Of a stretch of DNA of 64,000 nt, positions 27,210 through 35,953 are shown piece after piece. Where the stretch lies: NCBI RefSeq assembly GCF_000970345.1, contig NZ_LAQU01000005.1:124001-188000 (forward strand). Direction: 5' to 3'. The notes under the pieces are model-generated. The model did no database searches and had not been told where the DNA came from. It was given only the letters and a program-made list of their open reading frames with translations. This DNA comes from Robbsia andropogonis (GTDB lineage: Bacteria; Pseudomonadota; Gammaproteobacteria; Burkholderiales; Burkholderiaceae). Each line of letters opens with the position of its first letter. Within the stretch, counting starts at the first letter, position 1. Made by a program: the position numbers and the translations under genes.

Positions 27210-28854
27210 CCCTTTGAACGGCACACCGGAACCTCCATTACCCGCGTCTCGACACCGCATTCCAGTATCGGTTGTCTGGCTCGTTCCGGCAATTGCCGTA
27301 TTGATTGGCATATCGATGCTCGTTCACGGTTTGATGACGAAAGGCCCGGTTATCACCATCTCGTTTCGCACGGCGGCTGGATTAACGGAAGGGAAGACCG
27401 CCGTGAAGTACAAAGATGTGACGGTCGGCACGGTGTCATCGGTGGATCTCAGCGATGGTGGAACCCATGTGATTGCGAAAGTCGCGCTCACCAATAGTGC
27501 GCGTAGCCTGGCAAATGCGGAGACGCGTTTCTGGGTTGTACGGCCGCGCATTGGTGCCGGCGGGGCATCGGGCATCGATACGCTGTTATCCGGTTCCTAT
27601 ATAGGCGTTGATAAAGGGACATCCAGTGAACATCAAACCGATTTTGTGGGTCTCGAAACGCCACCCTCGGTGATCAACGGCACCCCTGGGCGCTCGTTCT
27701 CGCTACGGACAGATGAATTGGGCTCCATTGACGTCAACTCGCCGGTTTACTATCGACATATTCAAGTCGGCCGCGTCGCGTCCTATCAGCTCGATGACGA
27801 TGGGAAACACGTCAGCCTCCAGCTCTTCATCGATGCTCCGTACGACCGATTCGTTACGGAAAATACACGATTCTGGAACGCCAGCGGTGTCGATATCTCA
27901 TTGAATGCGACCGGCCTGAAAGTCAATACGCAATCGCTTGCAACCGTCGTGACCGGCGGCATCGCTTTTGCAACACCCGACGACGGCGGTGGCAGTCCGA
28001 AGCCAATGTATTTCCTGGCCAAGGATCAGCAAGCCGCGATGGAGCCGCCCCACGGACCACCCGTACATTTCGATCTGCTTTTCGCGCAATCACTGCGGGG
28101 GCTTGTCGTTGGTGCGCCGGTCGTCTTTTCGGGTAGGGAACTCGGCGTTGTCACGTCGGTCGATCTCGACTACGACGCATCGAAAAAGCGGTTCCCGACA
28201 TTGGTTGGTATCGACGTTTATCCTAAAAAACTGGGACGTGTACTGGCGAAACTGCCAAAATTCGACGGCGCTGCCGACCAGCAGGCGCTGCATTTCCTGA
28301 GCATCTGGGTGCAGCATGGGCTGAGGGCGCAGGCCAAGGCGGGTAATTTGCTGACGGGGCAACTCTATATCTCGCTGGATTTCGTGCAGAACGCCGCACC
28401 GGTAAGCTTCAATCCTCAGATGCAGCCGTTATATCTTCCGACGATTTCAACCGCCGGGGTGGACCAACTCGAAGAAAAACTGAATCACGTCGTGGATAAG
28501 ATCGACAAGATTCCTTTCGACACCATCGGCTTGCAATTGAGTGCCAACTTGTCGAGCCTGGATGCCACATTGAAGCAAGTCAACGGGCAGTTGTTGCCGG
28601 AAACCACGCGCACGATGCAGCAAGCACAGGGGGCCTTGGGTAATGCGCAACAATTCCTCTCGCCGGATTCGCGATTGCAGCAAAACATCAATCAAGCATT
28701 GGAAGAGGTACAGCGCTCGGCGCAGTCTGTACGCAGCCTTGTCGATTACTTGAATCGTCATCCGGAATCCTTGCTTCGAGGCCGCCGCGGCGACACAGAC
28801 GACGCATCCGCGAGCGACAGGATATCCGCCGCTGCAAAGGGAGCCGATAAATGA
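27202..28854 (+). CDS. pqiB: PqiB, MCE-domain lipid-transport protein
   Basis: A 550-residue periplasm-spanning protein anchored by one N-terminal helix (about 22-43). It carries three MCE domains in order: about 48-140 (ISFRTAAGLTEGKTAVKYKDV), about 160-225 (SPVYYRHIQVGRV), and about 290-400 (GAPVVFSGRELGVV), then a long helical C-terminus rich in Gln and Leu that forms the needle in PqiB. It moves lipids between inner and outer membranes with PqiA and PqiC. ATG 27202 overlaps the end of the upstream gene, and its own stop overlaps pqiC as ATGA. Confidence 0.92.
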   Translation: MNDPLNGTPEPPLPASRHRIPVSVVWLVPAIAVLIGISMLVHGLMTKGPVITISFRTAAGLTEGKTAVKYKDVTVGTVSSVDLSDGGTHVIAKVALTNSARSLANAETRFWVVRPRIGAGGASGIDTLLSGSYIGVDKGTSSEHQTDFVGLETPPSVINGTPGRSFSLRTDELGSIDVNSPVYYRHIQVGRVASYQLDDDGKHVSLQLFIDAPYDRFVTENTRFWNASGVDISLNATGLKVNTQSLATVVTGGIAFATPDDGGGSPKPMYFLAKDQQAAMEPPHGPPVHFDLLFAQSLRGLVVGAPVVFSGRELGVVTSVDLDYDASKKRFPTLVGIDVYPKKLGRVLAKLPKFDGAADQQALHFLSIWVQHGLRAQAKAGNLLTGQLYISLDFVQNAAPVSFNPQMQPLYLPTISTAGVDQLEEKLNHVVDKIDKIPFDTIGLQLSANLSSLDATLKQVNGQLLPETTRTMQQAQGALGNAQQFLSPDSRLQQNINQALEEVQRSAQSVRSLVDYLNRHPESLLRGRRGDTDDASASDRISAAAKGADK

Positions 28855-29432
28855 GATACCTCTCGCCAATCGCAGCGTCGTTGTGCATCGGGTTGGGTGC
28901 CTGCGCGTCAGCGCCGGTCCATTACCACACGTTGCTTGCACCAACGTCGACTGAAAACAGCGTGAACAAAAACGCCAATCTGCTATTGACGGTGTTGCCC
29001 GTCATCGTGCCGCGACAATTGGATCAAAGCAATTTTGTCGTACGCACGGGTGCCAGTGGCGTCCGGATTCTGGAAGATGAACAGTGGGCCGCGCCTTTCG
29101 CCGATGAACTACGGCAGGCGTTCGCGACGCTGCTAGGCGCCCGTCTTGGCTCGCCCGATGTGACGGGGTTGCGATACCCACAAGGTGTGCCGGTCATTTC
29201 GGTGACAGTACGTATTCAGCGCTTGGATGCCTGGGTGGGGCGTGAGGTGCAGCTCGACGCCAGCTGGAGCGTGACGTCATCTCAAAAAGGGCGCGATACA
29301 CCGATTCTCGGGCATGCCTTGATCGAAAAATCCGCCCCCGGAAGTTATGACGGTCTGGTCCGTGCTGAGCAACAGGCGGTTCATGATGTGGCGTTGCGGA
29401 TAGCAGACGATATTGTCGCGGCGCGTTGGTGA
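28851..29432 (+). CDS. pqiC: PqiC-like outer-membrane lipoprotein
   Basis: A 193-residue lipoprotein with signal sequence and lipobox LGAC (Cys18), then YHTLLAP and a compact alpha/beta domain of the ABC-type auxiliary (DUF330) family. PqiC docks the PqiB needle at the outer membrane. ATG 28851 overlaps the pqiB stop, so the four genes are tightly coupled. No terminator is apparent just after the gene; the next features are the inverted repeat and candidate RNA at 29526-29794. Confidence 0.88.
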   Translation: MRYLSPIAASLCIGLGACASAPVHYHTLLAPTSTENSVNKNANLLLTVLPVIVPRQLDQSNFVVRTGASGVRILEDEQWAAPFADELRQAFATLLGARLGSPDVTGLRYPQGVPVISVTVRIQRLDAWVGREVQLDASWSVTSSQKGRDTPILGHALIEKSAPGSYDGLVRAEQQAVHDVALRIADDIVAARW

Positions 29433-29525
29433 GCTTCGTTGCCGGGTGATCCCGCTTCATTCCGGCCGATGCGGTGGTCGTCGTGAACGCGGACCTCGCC
29501 GCAAAAAAGAGTGTGCGAGGCATTG

Positions 29526-29578
29526 CTTTACTGGACAAAATTGTCTAATATTTAATTGGACAATTTTGTCCAGTAAAG
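29526..29578. repeat. Perfect 20-bp inverted repeat made of two TetR operator-like palindromes
   Basis: Arms 29526-29545 and 29559-29578 are perfect complements around a 13-base AT-rich spacer. Each arm contains its own palindrome of form TGGACA-N4-TGTC(T/C)A (29532-29547 and 29557-29572). They resemble the sites before pqiA. On the plus strand TTGCTT (29523-29528) and TAATAT (29546-29551), 17 bases apart, form a promoter-like pair inside the repeat. It lacks a T-run, so it is not a normal terminator. Confidence 0.6.
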
Positions 29579-29794
29579 GCCTGCTTTCCCAGGCGACAAG
29601 CCGGACCCGAACGTGCGCATGCGGGATTGAAAAGACGCTGAGTTGCGCGCGAGGTTCTCCTCCTAAACGGTGGCGCAAATGAATACTGTCGAGTCAACTG
29701 GTGACAATGATGGCAAATCCTCGTTAGTAGACTGGTTGCTGAACTTCCCGCCGTCGCTGGCGAAGCGGTCGTCGCCAGCGACGGCGGGGTTTTT
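29557..29794 (+). ncRNA. Candidate small RNA (about 235 nt)
   Basis: A promoter-like TTGCTT-N17-TAATAT inside the inverted repeat would start transcription near 29557, and a perfect terminator ends at 29794. The interval contains a pyrimidine tract TTCTCCTCCT (29655-29664) complementary to Shine-Dalgarno sequences, a frequent feature of regulatory RNAs. No convincing protein is encoded: the only frame of size (29670-29894) runs through the terminator. The candidate rests on signals only. Confidence 0.3.
29747..29794 (+). terminator. Strong rho-independent terminator
   Basis: A 17-base-pair perfect GC-rich stem (29747-29763 with 29772-29788), an 8-base loop, and GTTTTT immediately after. No annotated gene ends near it; pqiC stops 315 bases upstream, so it could end pqi transcription or a separate small RNA. 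Confidence 0.8.
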
Positions 29795-30277
29795 CGCCGT
29801 ATCGAGATCAACAGCGGCGAAGGCGTATGCGTCGCTTGATCGGGTGGATCTGTCGCTGGATCGCCGTGGGCTGCTGGTAAATAAAAGCGTGTGACGCGCA
29901 TCAGCGATTGGCATTTGCCTGGCCTATGACCCATGGCGCATACGCACTCGTATCGCTTTTTGCATGGTATGCCCGGCGCCCAATCGCTGCCTTGCAACGT
30001 TTGGCGCTGCAATCCAACGGTATGGTTGAAATGCCGTGAGGAAGAAGCCGCGTGCGTTCGTTCGTCGGCAAGATCGGGGACCGCGCGGAAACACGTCGAA
30101 TATTGCCACACGAATCGTGTAAAACGTGTCCTTCCATCCCGCGTTTGGTAACAGGATCTGACGAATCGCGTAGAATTCGGGGATGACCCCATATTATTTC
30201 TGTTTTTCCCACTGCGCCAATATCGGCGGACAGTACACGCGCGCCGTCGCGCTGCCTTCGGTGAAGGTGGTCAGCGC

Positions 30278-31132
30278 ATGAAACCCCCAAAACGTCTCGT
30301 TCCGCTGGTCGAGGAAGGCCTGATAGACGAAGTGCTCAGCCAATTGATGAGCGGCAAGGAAGCGATCGTATACGTGGTACGTAGCGGCGATTCGATCCGG
30401 TGCGCAAAAGTGTATAAAGACGCCAAGCAGCGTAGTTTCCGGCAGGCTTCGTCCTACCGCGACGGCCGGAAAGTACAAAATAGCCGCCAGGCCCGTGCGA
30501 TGGAAAAAGGGTCCCGGTATGGTCGCCAAATGCAGGAAGAGGCTTGGCAAAGTGCCGAAGTCGACGCGCTGTTTCAACTCGCCAACGCAGGGGTACGTGT
30601 CCCACAACCCTATATCTGCAGCGATGGCGTATTGTTGATGGAGTTGGTTGTCGACGCCGATGGTAATGTCGCGCCCCGTCTTAACGATGTCGATATGACG
30701 GAAGCGCGTGCGATCGACTTGCACATGATGTTGCTCAGGCAGGTAATTCGCATGCTGTGTGCGGGCATCGTTCATGGCGATCTGTCTGAATACAATATTC
30801 TGCTGGCGGCAGACGGTCCGGTCATCATCGACTTGCCCCAGGCGGTCAATGCGGCGGGCAATAATGAGGCGGGGCCCATGCTGGAGCGTGATGTTGCGAA
30901 CCTCGCCGACTATTTCGGCCGGTTTGCGCCGTCACTGCTTGCCACCGAATACGGTAAGGAAATCTGGGCATTGTTCGAGGCCGGCCAGTTGACGCCGGAC
31001 GTACCGTTGACCGGCAAGGTCGAGGCGGATACGACGCCAGTGGATCTGGAAGGCTTGATGGAAGAGCTGGAAGAAACCCGATTGGAAGAGGAAGCCCGGA
31101 TTCGACACGAGGATGCGCTGCGCGCCGGTTGA
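30278..31132 (+). CDS. RIO-type serine/threonine protein kinase
   Basis: A 284-residue cytosolic kinase of the RIO1 group. Motifs in order: the phosphate-binding loop SGKEAIVYVV (about 26-35), the ATP lysine in CAKVYK (about 44), the catalytic loop HGDLSEYNILL (about 165-175), and the metal-binding IIDLPQAV (about 182-189). Eukaryotic and archaeal RIO kinases act in ribosome maturation; the bacterial role is poorly known. The C-terminal 40 residues are Glu-rich. ATG 30278 is preceded by GAAGGTGG. It lies alone, 845 bases after pqiC. Confidence 0.88.
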   Translation: MKPPKRLVPLVEEGLIDEVLSQLMSGKEAIVYVVRSGDSIRCAKVYKDAKQRSFRQASSYRDGRKVQNSRQARAMEKGSRYGRQMQEEAWQSAEVDALFQLANAGVRVPQPYICSDGVLLMELVVDADGNVAPRLNDVDMTEARAIDLHMMLLRQVIRMLCAGIVHGDLSEYNILLAADGPVIIDLPQAVNAAGNNEAGPMLERDVANLADYFGRFAPSLLATEYGKEIWALFEAGQLTPDVPLTGKVEADTTPVDLEGLMEELEETRLEEEARIRHEDALRAG

Positions 31133-31301
31133 CTGAGGGGCAGCGCAAGCCGGTTGTCCGACGACGCGCGTCATGGCATCAAGTGCTTTGCCAGTTGGCT
31201 CACCTAGCGGTGCCGTTCAAGCTTGCGACCTAGAAGACGCACGCCACACGATCATGTTTCAGTATGTTGGAGATCCATCCGTGCGACGTGCCGCCGGGAG
31301 G

Positions 31302-31577
31302 CTACTTCCGGCGGTCCAGCAACCGCCATGTGGCAAAACACGCGGACACGGCAAGCAGTGCGACGCCCTCCCAAAGATTGATGCGTACGCCGTCCGCCTT
31401 GGCGAGCGTCGACGCGGTATCGAACAGGCCAGCGCCTAACAGCAGCGCACCGTACACGAACAATAATCCCGCGACGAGTATTCGTAGATCGAACAGGCCA
31501 CGGGAGCCGCTGCCGCCGTCAGCATCGTCGGCGCGGGGTTGTGCCACGTGAACCGGATTGCGTATTGGCTTGTTCAT
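31302..31577 (-). CDS. Small two-helix membrane protein, unknown function
   Basis: A 91-residue protein with a polar N-terminus (DDADGGSGSRG) and two hydrophobic helices (about 30-50 and 68-84). I do not recognise a named family, although a small membrane protein after a solute symporter is a common arrangement. ATG 31577 overlaps the symporter stop as ATGA, with GGAGAG seven bases upstream, so it is translationally coupled and is probably an accessory of the transporter. The frame is open to 31667 but would lie within the transporter gene. Confidence 0.7.
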   Translation of the reverse strand: MNKPIRNPVHVAQPRADDADGGSGSRGLFDLRILVAGLLFVYGALLLGAGLFDTASTLAKADGVRINLWEGVALLAVSACFATWRLLDRRK

Positions 31578-33271
31578 AATGTAGCTCTCCAGTAGATCAG
31601 TATCAGTGAGGCCGCGAGTGCCATCGCCAAGACAATTGCGCCGAGTACCGGCGGGGAGCGATACCACGTGGTCATGTGCATCGCCTCGGCTGCGTCAGGC
31701 GAATTCGGATCGGGGAGCCCCCATACCAGGCCCTTTAACTCCGAGAGCGGGCGCGGCCGTGTGAACAGACTCACCGCCACGGTGACAACCGACGTGCAGA
31801 TGAATGCCGCGATGGCGCCATAGAAGTTGGCCATCTGCTCGCTGAAATGCGCCGCATCAATAACGCCGCCTTGATGGAAGTAGGCAATATGCGGTGCCGC
31901 GATGTGGGCCAGCGCGGCACCGGCAGTGCCGGCCAACATACCCCAGAACGCCCCCATCCCAGACGTTCTTCGCCAAAACAAACCGATGATAAACGCCGTG
32001 AAAAGTGGCGTATTGAAAAATGAAAACAGCATCTGCATGTAATTCTGGATGTTGTTGTAGCTCGCCGCGATAAAGGCGGTGCCCATCGTGACGATAATGC
32101 CGCCTGCGGTTGCCACACGCCCGACCTGCAAGTAGTAGTGATCGCTTCGCGCCTTGGCAATGTAAGGTTTCCAGAGATCGTAGGTGAATACCGTATTGAA
32201 GCCGCTGATATTGGCGGCCATGCCGGCCATGAAGCCGGCCAGCAGCGCCGTGACCGCCAGACCAAGGACGCCGTTGGGTAACAAGCGTTGCATCAGTTCT
32301 GGAATGGCCTGATTGAAAGACGGCCCGCTCGGCGTACCCAATCCTGGAATCATCGCCAACGCGACCATTCCAGGGACCACCGTGAATAGAGGCAAGATGA
32401 GCTTTGGAAATGCGCCAATGATCGGCGTGCGTCTTGCCGCGTTTAAGCTACTCGCGGAAAGGGCACGCTGCACCTCGGCGAAGTTTGTCGTCCAATAGCC
32501 AAAGGCGAGCAGAAAGCCTTCGCCCATCGCCAGACCTATCCAGTCACCCAGGGGGTTGCGCCAATGTCCGACCTGCGTGCCCTCCCAGGTCATCGTATGC
32601 TCGGGGCTCGGCATTGCCGCCGCCACGGCGTGCCAGCCGCCGACATGGTGCAGGCCCAATGCAACGATTGGGGCGAGGCCTGCCAGGATCACAAAGAACT
32701 GCAGGACCTCGCCGTACATTGCGGCGGACAAACCGCCGAGCAGGATATACAACAAAACGAACGCGGCACCCAGCGCAACCGATACGATCAGAGGCCATCC
32801 AAGTAGACGCTCGATAATCAACGCAAGCGCGTACAAGTTGATGCCGGCAATCAATATCTGGCCCACAGCGAATATCAGGGCATTCAGCAGGTGGGTGGAC
32901 GCATTGAAGCGTCGTCGCAGATATTCCGGCACGCTATGCACACGTGACGAATAGTAGAAAGGCATCATCACCACGCCCAGGAACACCATCGCCGGGATGG
33001 CGCCGAGCCAGAAGAAATGAACGGCTGCTGCCCCATACTGCGCACCGTTGGCGGCGTTTCCAAGAATTTCGAGCGCGCCCATGTTTGCCGAAATGAAAGC
33101 GATACCTGTAATCCATGCGGGCATCGACCGCGCGGATAAAAAGAAGTCGCTCGACGTCTTGGTGGCGCGATTTGCCAGCAGGCCAATGACGACGATCACC
33201 ACAAAATAGATGGCGAGAATCGTGTAGTCGAGAAAATTGAGATGCAAAATGCCGATATGACTTGAGGACAT
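31574..33271 (-). CDS. Sodium:solute symporter (SSS family), probable sugar transporter
   Basis: A 565-residue inner-membrane transporter with about 14 hydrophobic helices, of the SGLT-like branch. Visible blocks are ATKTSSDFFLSARSMPAW in helix 1-2, ISANMGALEILGNAANGAQYG, and AEVQRALSASS with GFMAGMAANISGFNTVFTYDLW, which build the Na+ and substrate sites. ATG 33271 has AGGAGGGG six bases upstream. It follows a ketose 3-epimerase-like gene and is divergent from a ROK repressor, so a sugar substrate is likely; the exact sugar is not readable. Confidence 0.88.
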   Translation of the reverse strand: MSSSHIGILHLNFLDYTILAIYFVVIVVIGLLANRATKTSSDFFLSARSMPAWITGIAFISANMGALEILGNAANGAQYGAAAVHFFWLGAIPAMVFLGVVMMPFYYSSRVHSVPEYLRRRFNASTHLLNALIFAVGQILIAGINLYALALIIERLLGWPLIVSVALGAAFVLLYILLGGLSAAMYGEVLQFFVILAGLAPIVALGLHHVGGWHAVAAAMPSPEHTMTWEGTQVGHWRNPLGDWIGLAMGEGFLLAFGYWTTNFAEVQRALSASSLNAARRTPIIGAFPKLILPLFTVVPGMVALAMIPGLGTPSGPSFNQAIPELMQRLLPNGVLGLAVTALLAGFMAGMAANISGFNTVFTYDLWKPYIAKARSDHYYLQVGRVATAGGIIVTMGTAFIAASYNNIQNYMQMLFSFFNTPLFTAFIIGLFWRRTSGMGAFWGMLAGTAGAALAHIAAPHIAYFHQGGVIDAAHFSEQMANFYGAIAAFICTSVVTVAVSLFTRPRPLSELKGLVWGLPDPNSPDAAEAMHMTTWYRSPPVLGAIVLAMALAASLILIYWRATL

Positions 33272-33330
33272 GAATGCCCCTCCTGTTATAAGCGATCGCG
33301 GCCGGTTGTGGATCGATGGTTCAGCCACGC

Positions 33331-33369
33331 CGTTACCTCGGCACGTATGATCATGTACGGCCGGTAACG
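33331..33369 (-). other. Intercistronic hairpin between epimerase and symporter genes
   Basis: CGTTACC/GGTAACG, GGC/GCC and CGTA/TACG pair in register (31-37 with 63-69, 40-42 with 60-62, 44-47 with 56-59 of 33300) around an 8-base loop, with two small bulges. There is no T-run, so it more likely protects or sets apart the epimerase mRNA than terminates it. Confidence 0.4.
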
Positions 33370-33434
33370 ATATTTCACTATGCCACGCGGATCAGGGGTC
33401 GTTTTGGACCGAACCAGATCGTGTGATGGTGTGA

Positions 33435-34316
33435 TCAGGCCGCCTTGCCGAGGCCGGCGGCGCTTGCATGCAATGCCATGAAATCGCGCGCGTGCGTGGC
33501 GAGTGTCGCGCTGTCATCCCATAAGTTGCGCCAGATCGCGAGGTCGACCGATAGGCCCTTCGATACTACGGCCGACGAGAAGCTTTCGAAGGTGATCGGG
33601 CCGCGATAGCCGATTGTCGCCAGGGCATGAAAGAACGTCGCGAAATCAAGATGCCCCGAGCCGAGAAAGCCACGATGATTTTCGCCGATATGGACATACC
33701 CAAGCTTGTCACCGCAGGCGATGACCGGCGAGAAAAAATCGGCCTCTTCGATATTCATGTGATAGATATCGAGATGTACCTTGAGATTGTCGGCGCCGAC
33801 CTGCGCAATCACTTCAAGTGCTTGCTCCGTCGTATTGACCACGTTGCTTTCGTAGCGATTCACCACCTCCAATCCAAGCGTGATGCCGAGGCCCGCCGCC
33901 TTGTCCGCCACGCGCTTCAGCGATGACACGACGTTGCGCCGACCTTGCGCGCTGACAGGTCGAGTGTATTTGCCGAATGCGCTGTACAAACCGCCGCAAA
34001 AATATTTCGAACCCAAGCTGTGGGCGATGTCGAGACTACTCTCGAGCAACGCCACCCCGCGCGCGACAACTTCGTGATCATCGCTGGACACATCGGCATC
34101 GAACGCGAGGCCGCGCGAGCATGCTACTTCGATGCATTCACGTTCCATCAAGGCTCGCGTTGCCGCAACGTCAAGAACCGACGTGTCGTGTAAGGAAAAT
34201 TCGACGAGACCGTAGCCTGCCGCCTTGCTTCCCTTGACAATTTTCTCGACTGATGGGGCGGTCAAATCACCGGCCCACACCAATGCATGCACTCCCAAGG
34301 TATTCATTTTTGTCAT
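33435..34316 (-). CDS. Ketose 3-epimerase-like sugar isomerase (D-tagatose 3-epimerase family)
   Basis: A 293-residue TIM-barrel protein of the xylose-isomerase-like / AP-endonuclease-2 superfamily. The four metal and catalytic residues are visible as Glu in GLEVVNRYE (about 147), Asp in HLDIYHMNIEE (about 180), His in YVHIGENHRG (about 206) and Glu in ITFESFSS (about 241), the arrangement of D-tagatose/D-psicose epimerases. It would interconvert C3 epimers of a free ketose in the cytosol. ATG 34316 has GGAGG four bases upstream. First in an operon with the symporter and divergent from the ROK regulator. Confidence 0.87.
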   Translation of the reverse strand: MTKMNTLGVHALVWAGDLTAPSVEKIVKGSKAAGYGLVEFSLHDTSVLDVAATRALMERECIEVACSRGLAFDADVSSDDHEVVARGVALLESSLDIAHSLGSKYFCGGLYSAFGKYTRPVSAQGRRNVVSSLKRVADKAAGLGITLGLEVVNRYESNVVNTTEQALEVIAQVGADNLKVHLDIYHMNIEEADFFSPVIACGDKLGYVHIGENHRGFLGSGHLDFATFFHALATIGYRGPITFESFSSAVVSKGLSVDLAIWRNLWDDSATLATHARDFMALHASAAGLGKAA

Positions 34317-34397
34317 TGCTCCTCCATGTTGTTGAATCGGGCCGGATCGGCACCCTCCACCAATGCGCGCACACCGTATTTTGTGCTTTTTGCGACA

Positions 34398-34424
34398 ACT
34401 TTTGCTTTATTATTACGCAAAAGT
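34398..34424. promoter_or_regulatory. Candidate ROK repressor operator
   Basis: An 8-base inverted repeat, ACTTTTGC (34398-34405) and GCAAAAGT (34417-34424), spaced by 11 AT-rich bases, lies between the divergent epimerase and ROK genes. Mlc/NagC-like ROK repressors bind AT-rich dyads of this size, so it may control both operons. Confidence 0.35.
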
Positions 34425-34446
34425 CGGAGTCGCGTAGGAGGTGACA

Positions 34447-35676
34447 TTGGAGCAACGGAGCAGTGAGGGTCATGCGTTGGCGTCCCCAGACGGACCAGGG
34501 GCCGTTTTGGCATTGGTGCGCTCCGGGCGCGCCGTGACGCGCCAGGCACTTATCGCGCTTACGGGATTGTCACGTTCGACCATCGCACAACGTCTGGATG
34601 TGCTGCTGGCCGCTGGTTATCTGGCCACCGCGGCCCCGGTCGAGTCCAGCGGCGGCCGTCGCCCCGGTACATTTTGTCTGAATGCGAAATTGGGTGTGCT
34701 GTTGCTCGCGGCAACCAGCGCCAACGGTATGCACGTCGGCTTGGCCGATGCATCCGGGACTATTTTGCACAGTTATCACGAAGTGATCGACATCTCGGAT
34801 GGACCAGAGAAGGTACTTGCCATCCTTTGTGCGAGCTTCGATCGGATATTGGCCCTTTTGGGCTACGGTATGGCGGATGTCCGTGGGATTGGGGTCGGGG
34901 TGCCGGGACCCGTGGCATTTCGTGAGGGGCGTATCGTCCGGCCGCCGATCATGCCGGGATGGGACAATTATCGCATCCCTGACTATTTCGCCGCGCGCTA
35001 TGACGCAGTGGTGACGGTGGATAACGATGCCAATTTAATGGCGCTTGGCGAGCATCGTTTGCATTTCCCGAAAGTCGATCATCTGCTGTACCTGACGGTG
35101 GGTTCCGGCGTGGGATCGGGGCTGATCATGTCCGGTGCATTGCAACGGGGTGCCTTGGGCGCGGCCGGAGACCTCGGACACTGGTTCATGCCGCCGACAG
35201 GCGGAACGGCGCTGCCGCGCCGATGTCGATGCGGCAATGTGGGGTGTCTGGAGGCTTATACATCCGGTTGGGCGATACTGCGAGATCTTCAGCAGGGGGG
35301 CATGTCAACGCTGCGCGACGTGCGCGATGTCAGGACCCTGGCTGATCGGGGAGATCCGGTTGTATTGGAGAAACTGGCCGTCGCCGGCGAACGACTCGGC
35401 GATGCGTTGACGCTGGCGGTCAGCTTGTTGAATCCGGACGTGATCGTCGTGGGTGGTGAAATCGTCCAGGAGCATTTCCTTGCGTCCCTGCGGCAAGCGG
35501 TTTATCGCCGGGCGCCGCCTTTGGCTACTCGTCAATTGCAGATTGTCACGAGTTCGCTTGGCGACACGGCGGCGTTGCATGGTGTTGCGCAAATGATGGT
35601 GGACACCCTGTTTGATCCGTCGGTCGTGGATCGACGAATTGGAGAGAGTGGGCAGCATGGCGCCGTGCGTCCGTAA
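34447..35676 (+). CDS. ROK family transcriptional repressor
   Basis: A 409-residue protein with an N-terminal winged helix-turn-helix (about 20-60, TRQALIALTGLSRSTIAQRL) and a ROK sugar-kinase-like domain. VGVPGPV, VDNDANLMALGEH and GSGVGSGLI are ATP/sugar-site motifs; the zinc motif CRCGNVGCLEAYTSG is near residue 260 and the preceding GHW supplies the zinc His. The start is probably TTG 34447: a full AGGAGGTG ribosome site sits just before it, whereas GTG 34441 lies within that site. It is divergent from the epimerase-symporter operon and probably represses it, sensing a sugar. Confidence 0.88.
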   Translation: MEQRSSEGHALASPDGPGAVLALVRSGRAVTRQALIALTGLSRSTIAQRLDVLLAAGYLATAAPVESSGGRRPGTFCLNAKLGVLLLAATSANGMHVGLADASGTILHSYHEVIDISDGPEKVLAILCASFDRILALLGYGMADVRGIGVGVPGPVAFREGRIVRPPIMPGWDNYRIPDYFAARYDAVVTVDNDANLMALGEHRLHFPKVDHLLYLTVGSGVGSGLIMSGALQRGALGAAGDLGHWFMPPTGGTALPRRCRCGNVGCLEAYTSGWAILRDLQQGGMSTLRDVRDVRTLADRGDPVVLEKLAVAGERLGDALTLAVSLLNPDVIVVGGEIVQEHFLASLRQAVYRRAPPLATRQLQIVTSSLGDTAALHGVAQMMVDTLFDPSVVDRRIGESGQHGAVRP

Positions 35677-35953
35677 GCGGTATGACCTTTTGCAATCCGT
35701 GTGAGGACCGCGATCTGACCGTTGCCCGTATTGGCGGTGCCCGTTGGCGTGCTGCAAGGTGGTATGTTCTGTATCATTTTTGAGATCGATTTCTTCCTCA
35801 TTGCAAACATTTGGTTCATTAAAACGACTGTTTTGCATAATTACTCTTTTATTTCGGTAAAGTCAGGTTCGTATCGCGCCGTTAGGTTAGGAAGCGCGCC
35901 TGGTCATTTCGCCATGGCGCACTCCGACATCGTCGTTTTACACGAGCGCCAAG

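Noticed and set aside
29526-29578. Insertion-sequence or MITE end
   Set aside because: No transposase, no target duplication and no second copy in the window; the operator/promoter reading explains it better.
29670-29894. 74-codon plus-strand frame after pqiC
   Set aside because: It runs straight through a perfect rho-independent terminator and has no recognisable domain.
29545-30192. 215-codon minus-strand frame between pqiC and the RIO kinase
   Set aside because: Composition is random (many Arg, Cys and Pro), it contains the terminator palindrome, and no ribosome site is seen.
34441-34446. GTG 34441 as start of the ROK regulator
   Set aside because: It falls inside the AGGAGGTG ribosome site; TTG 34447 has proper spacing.
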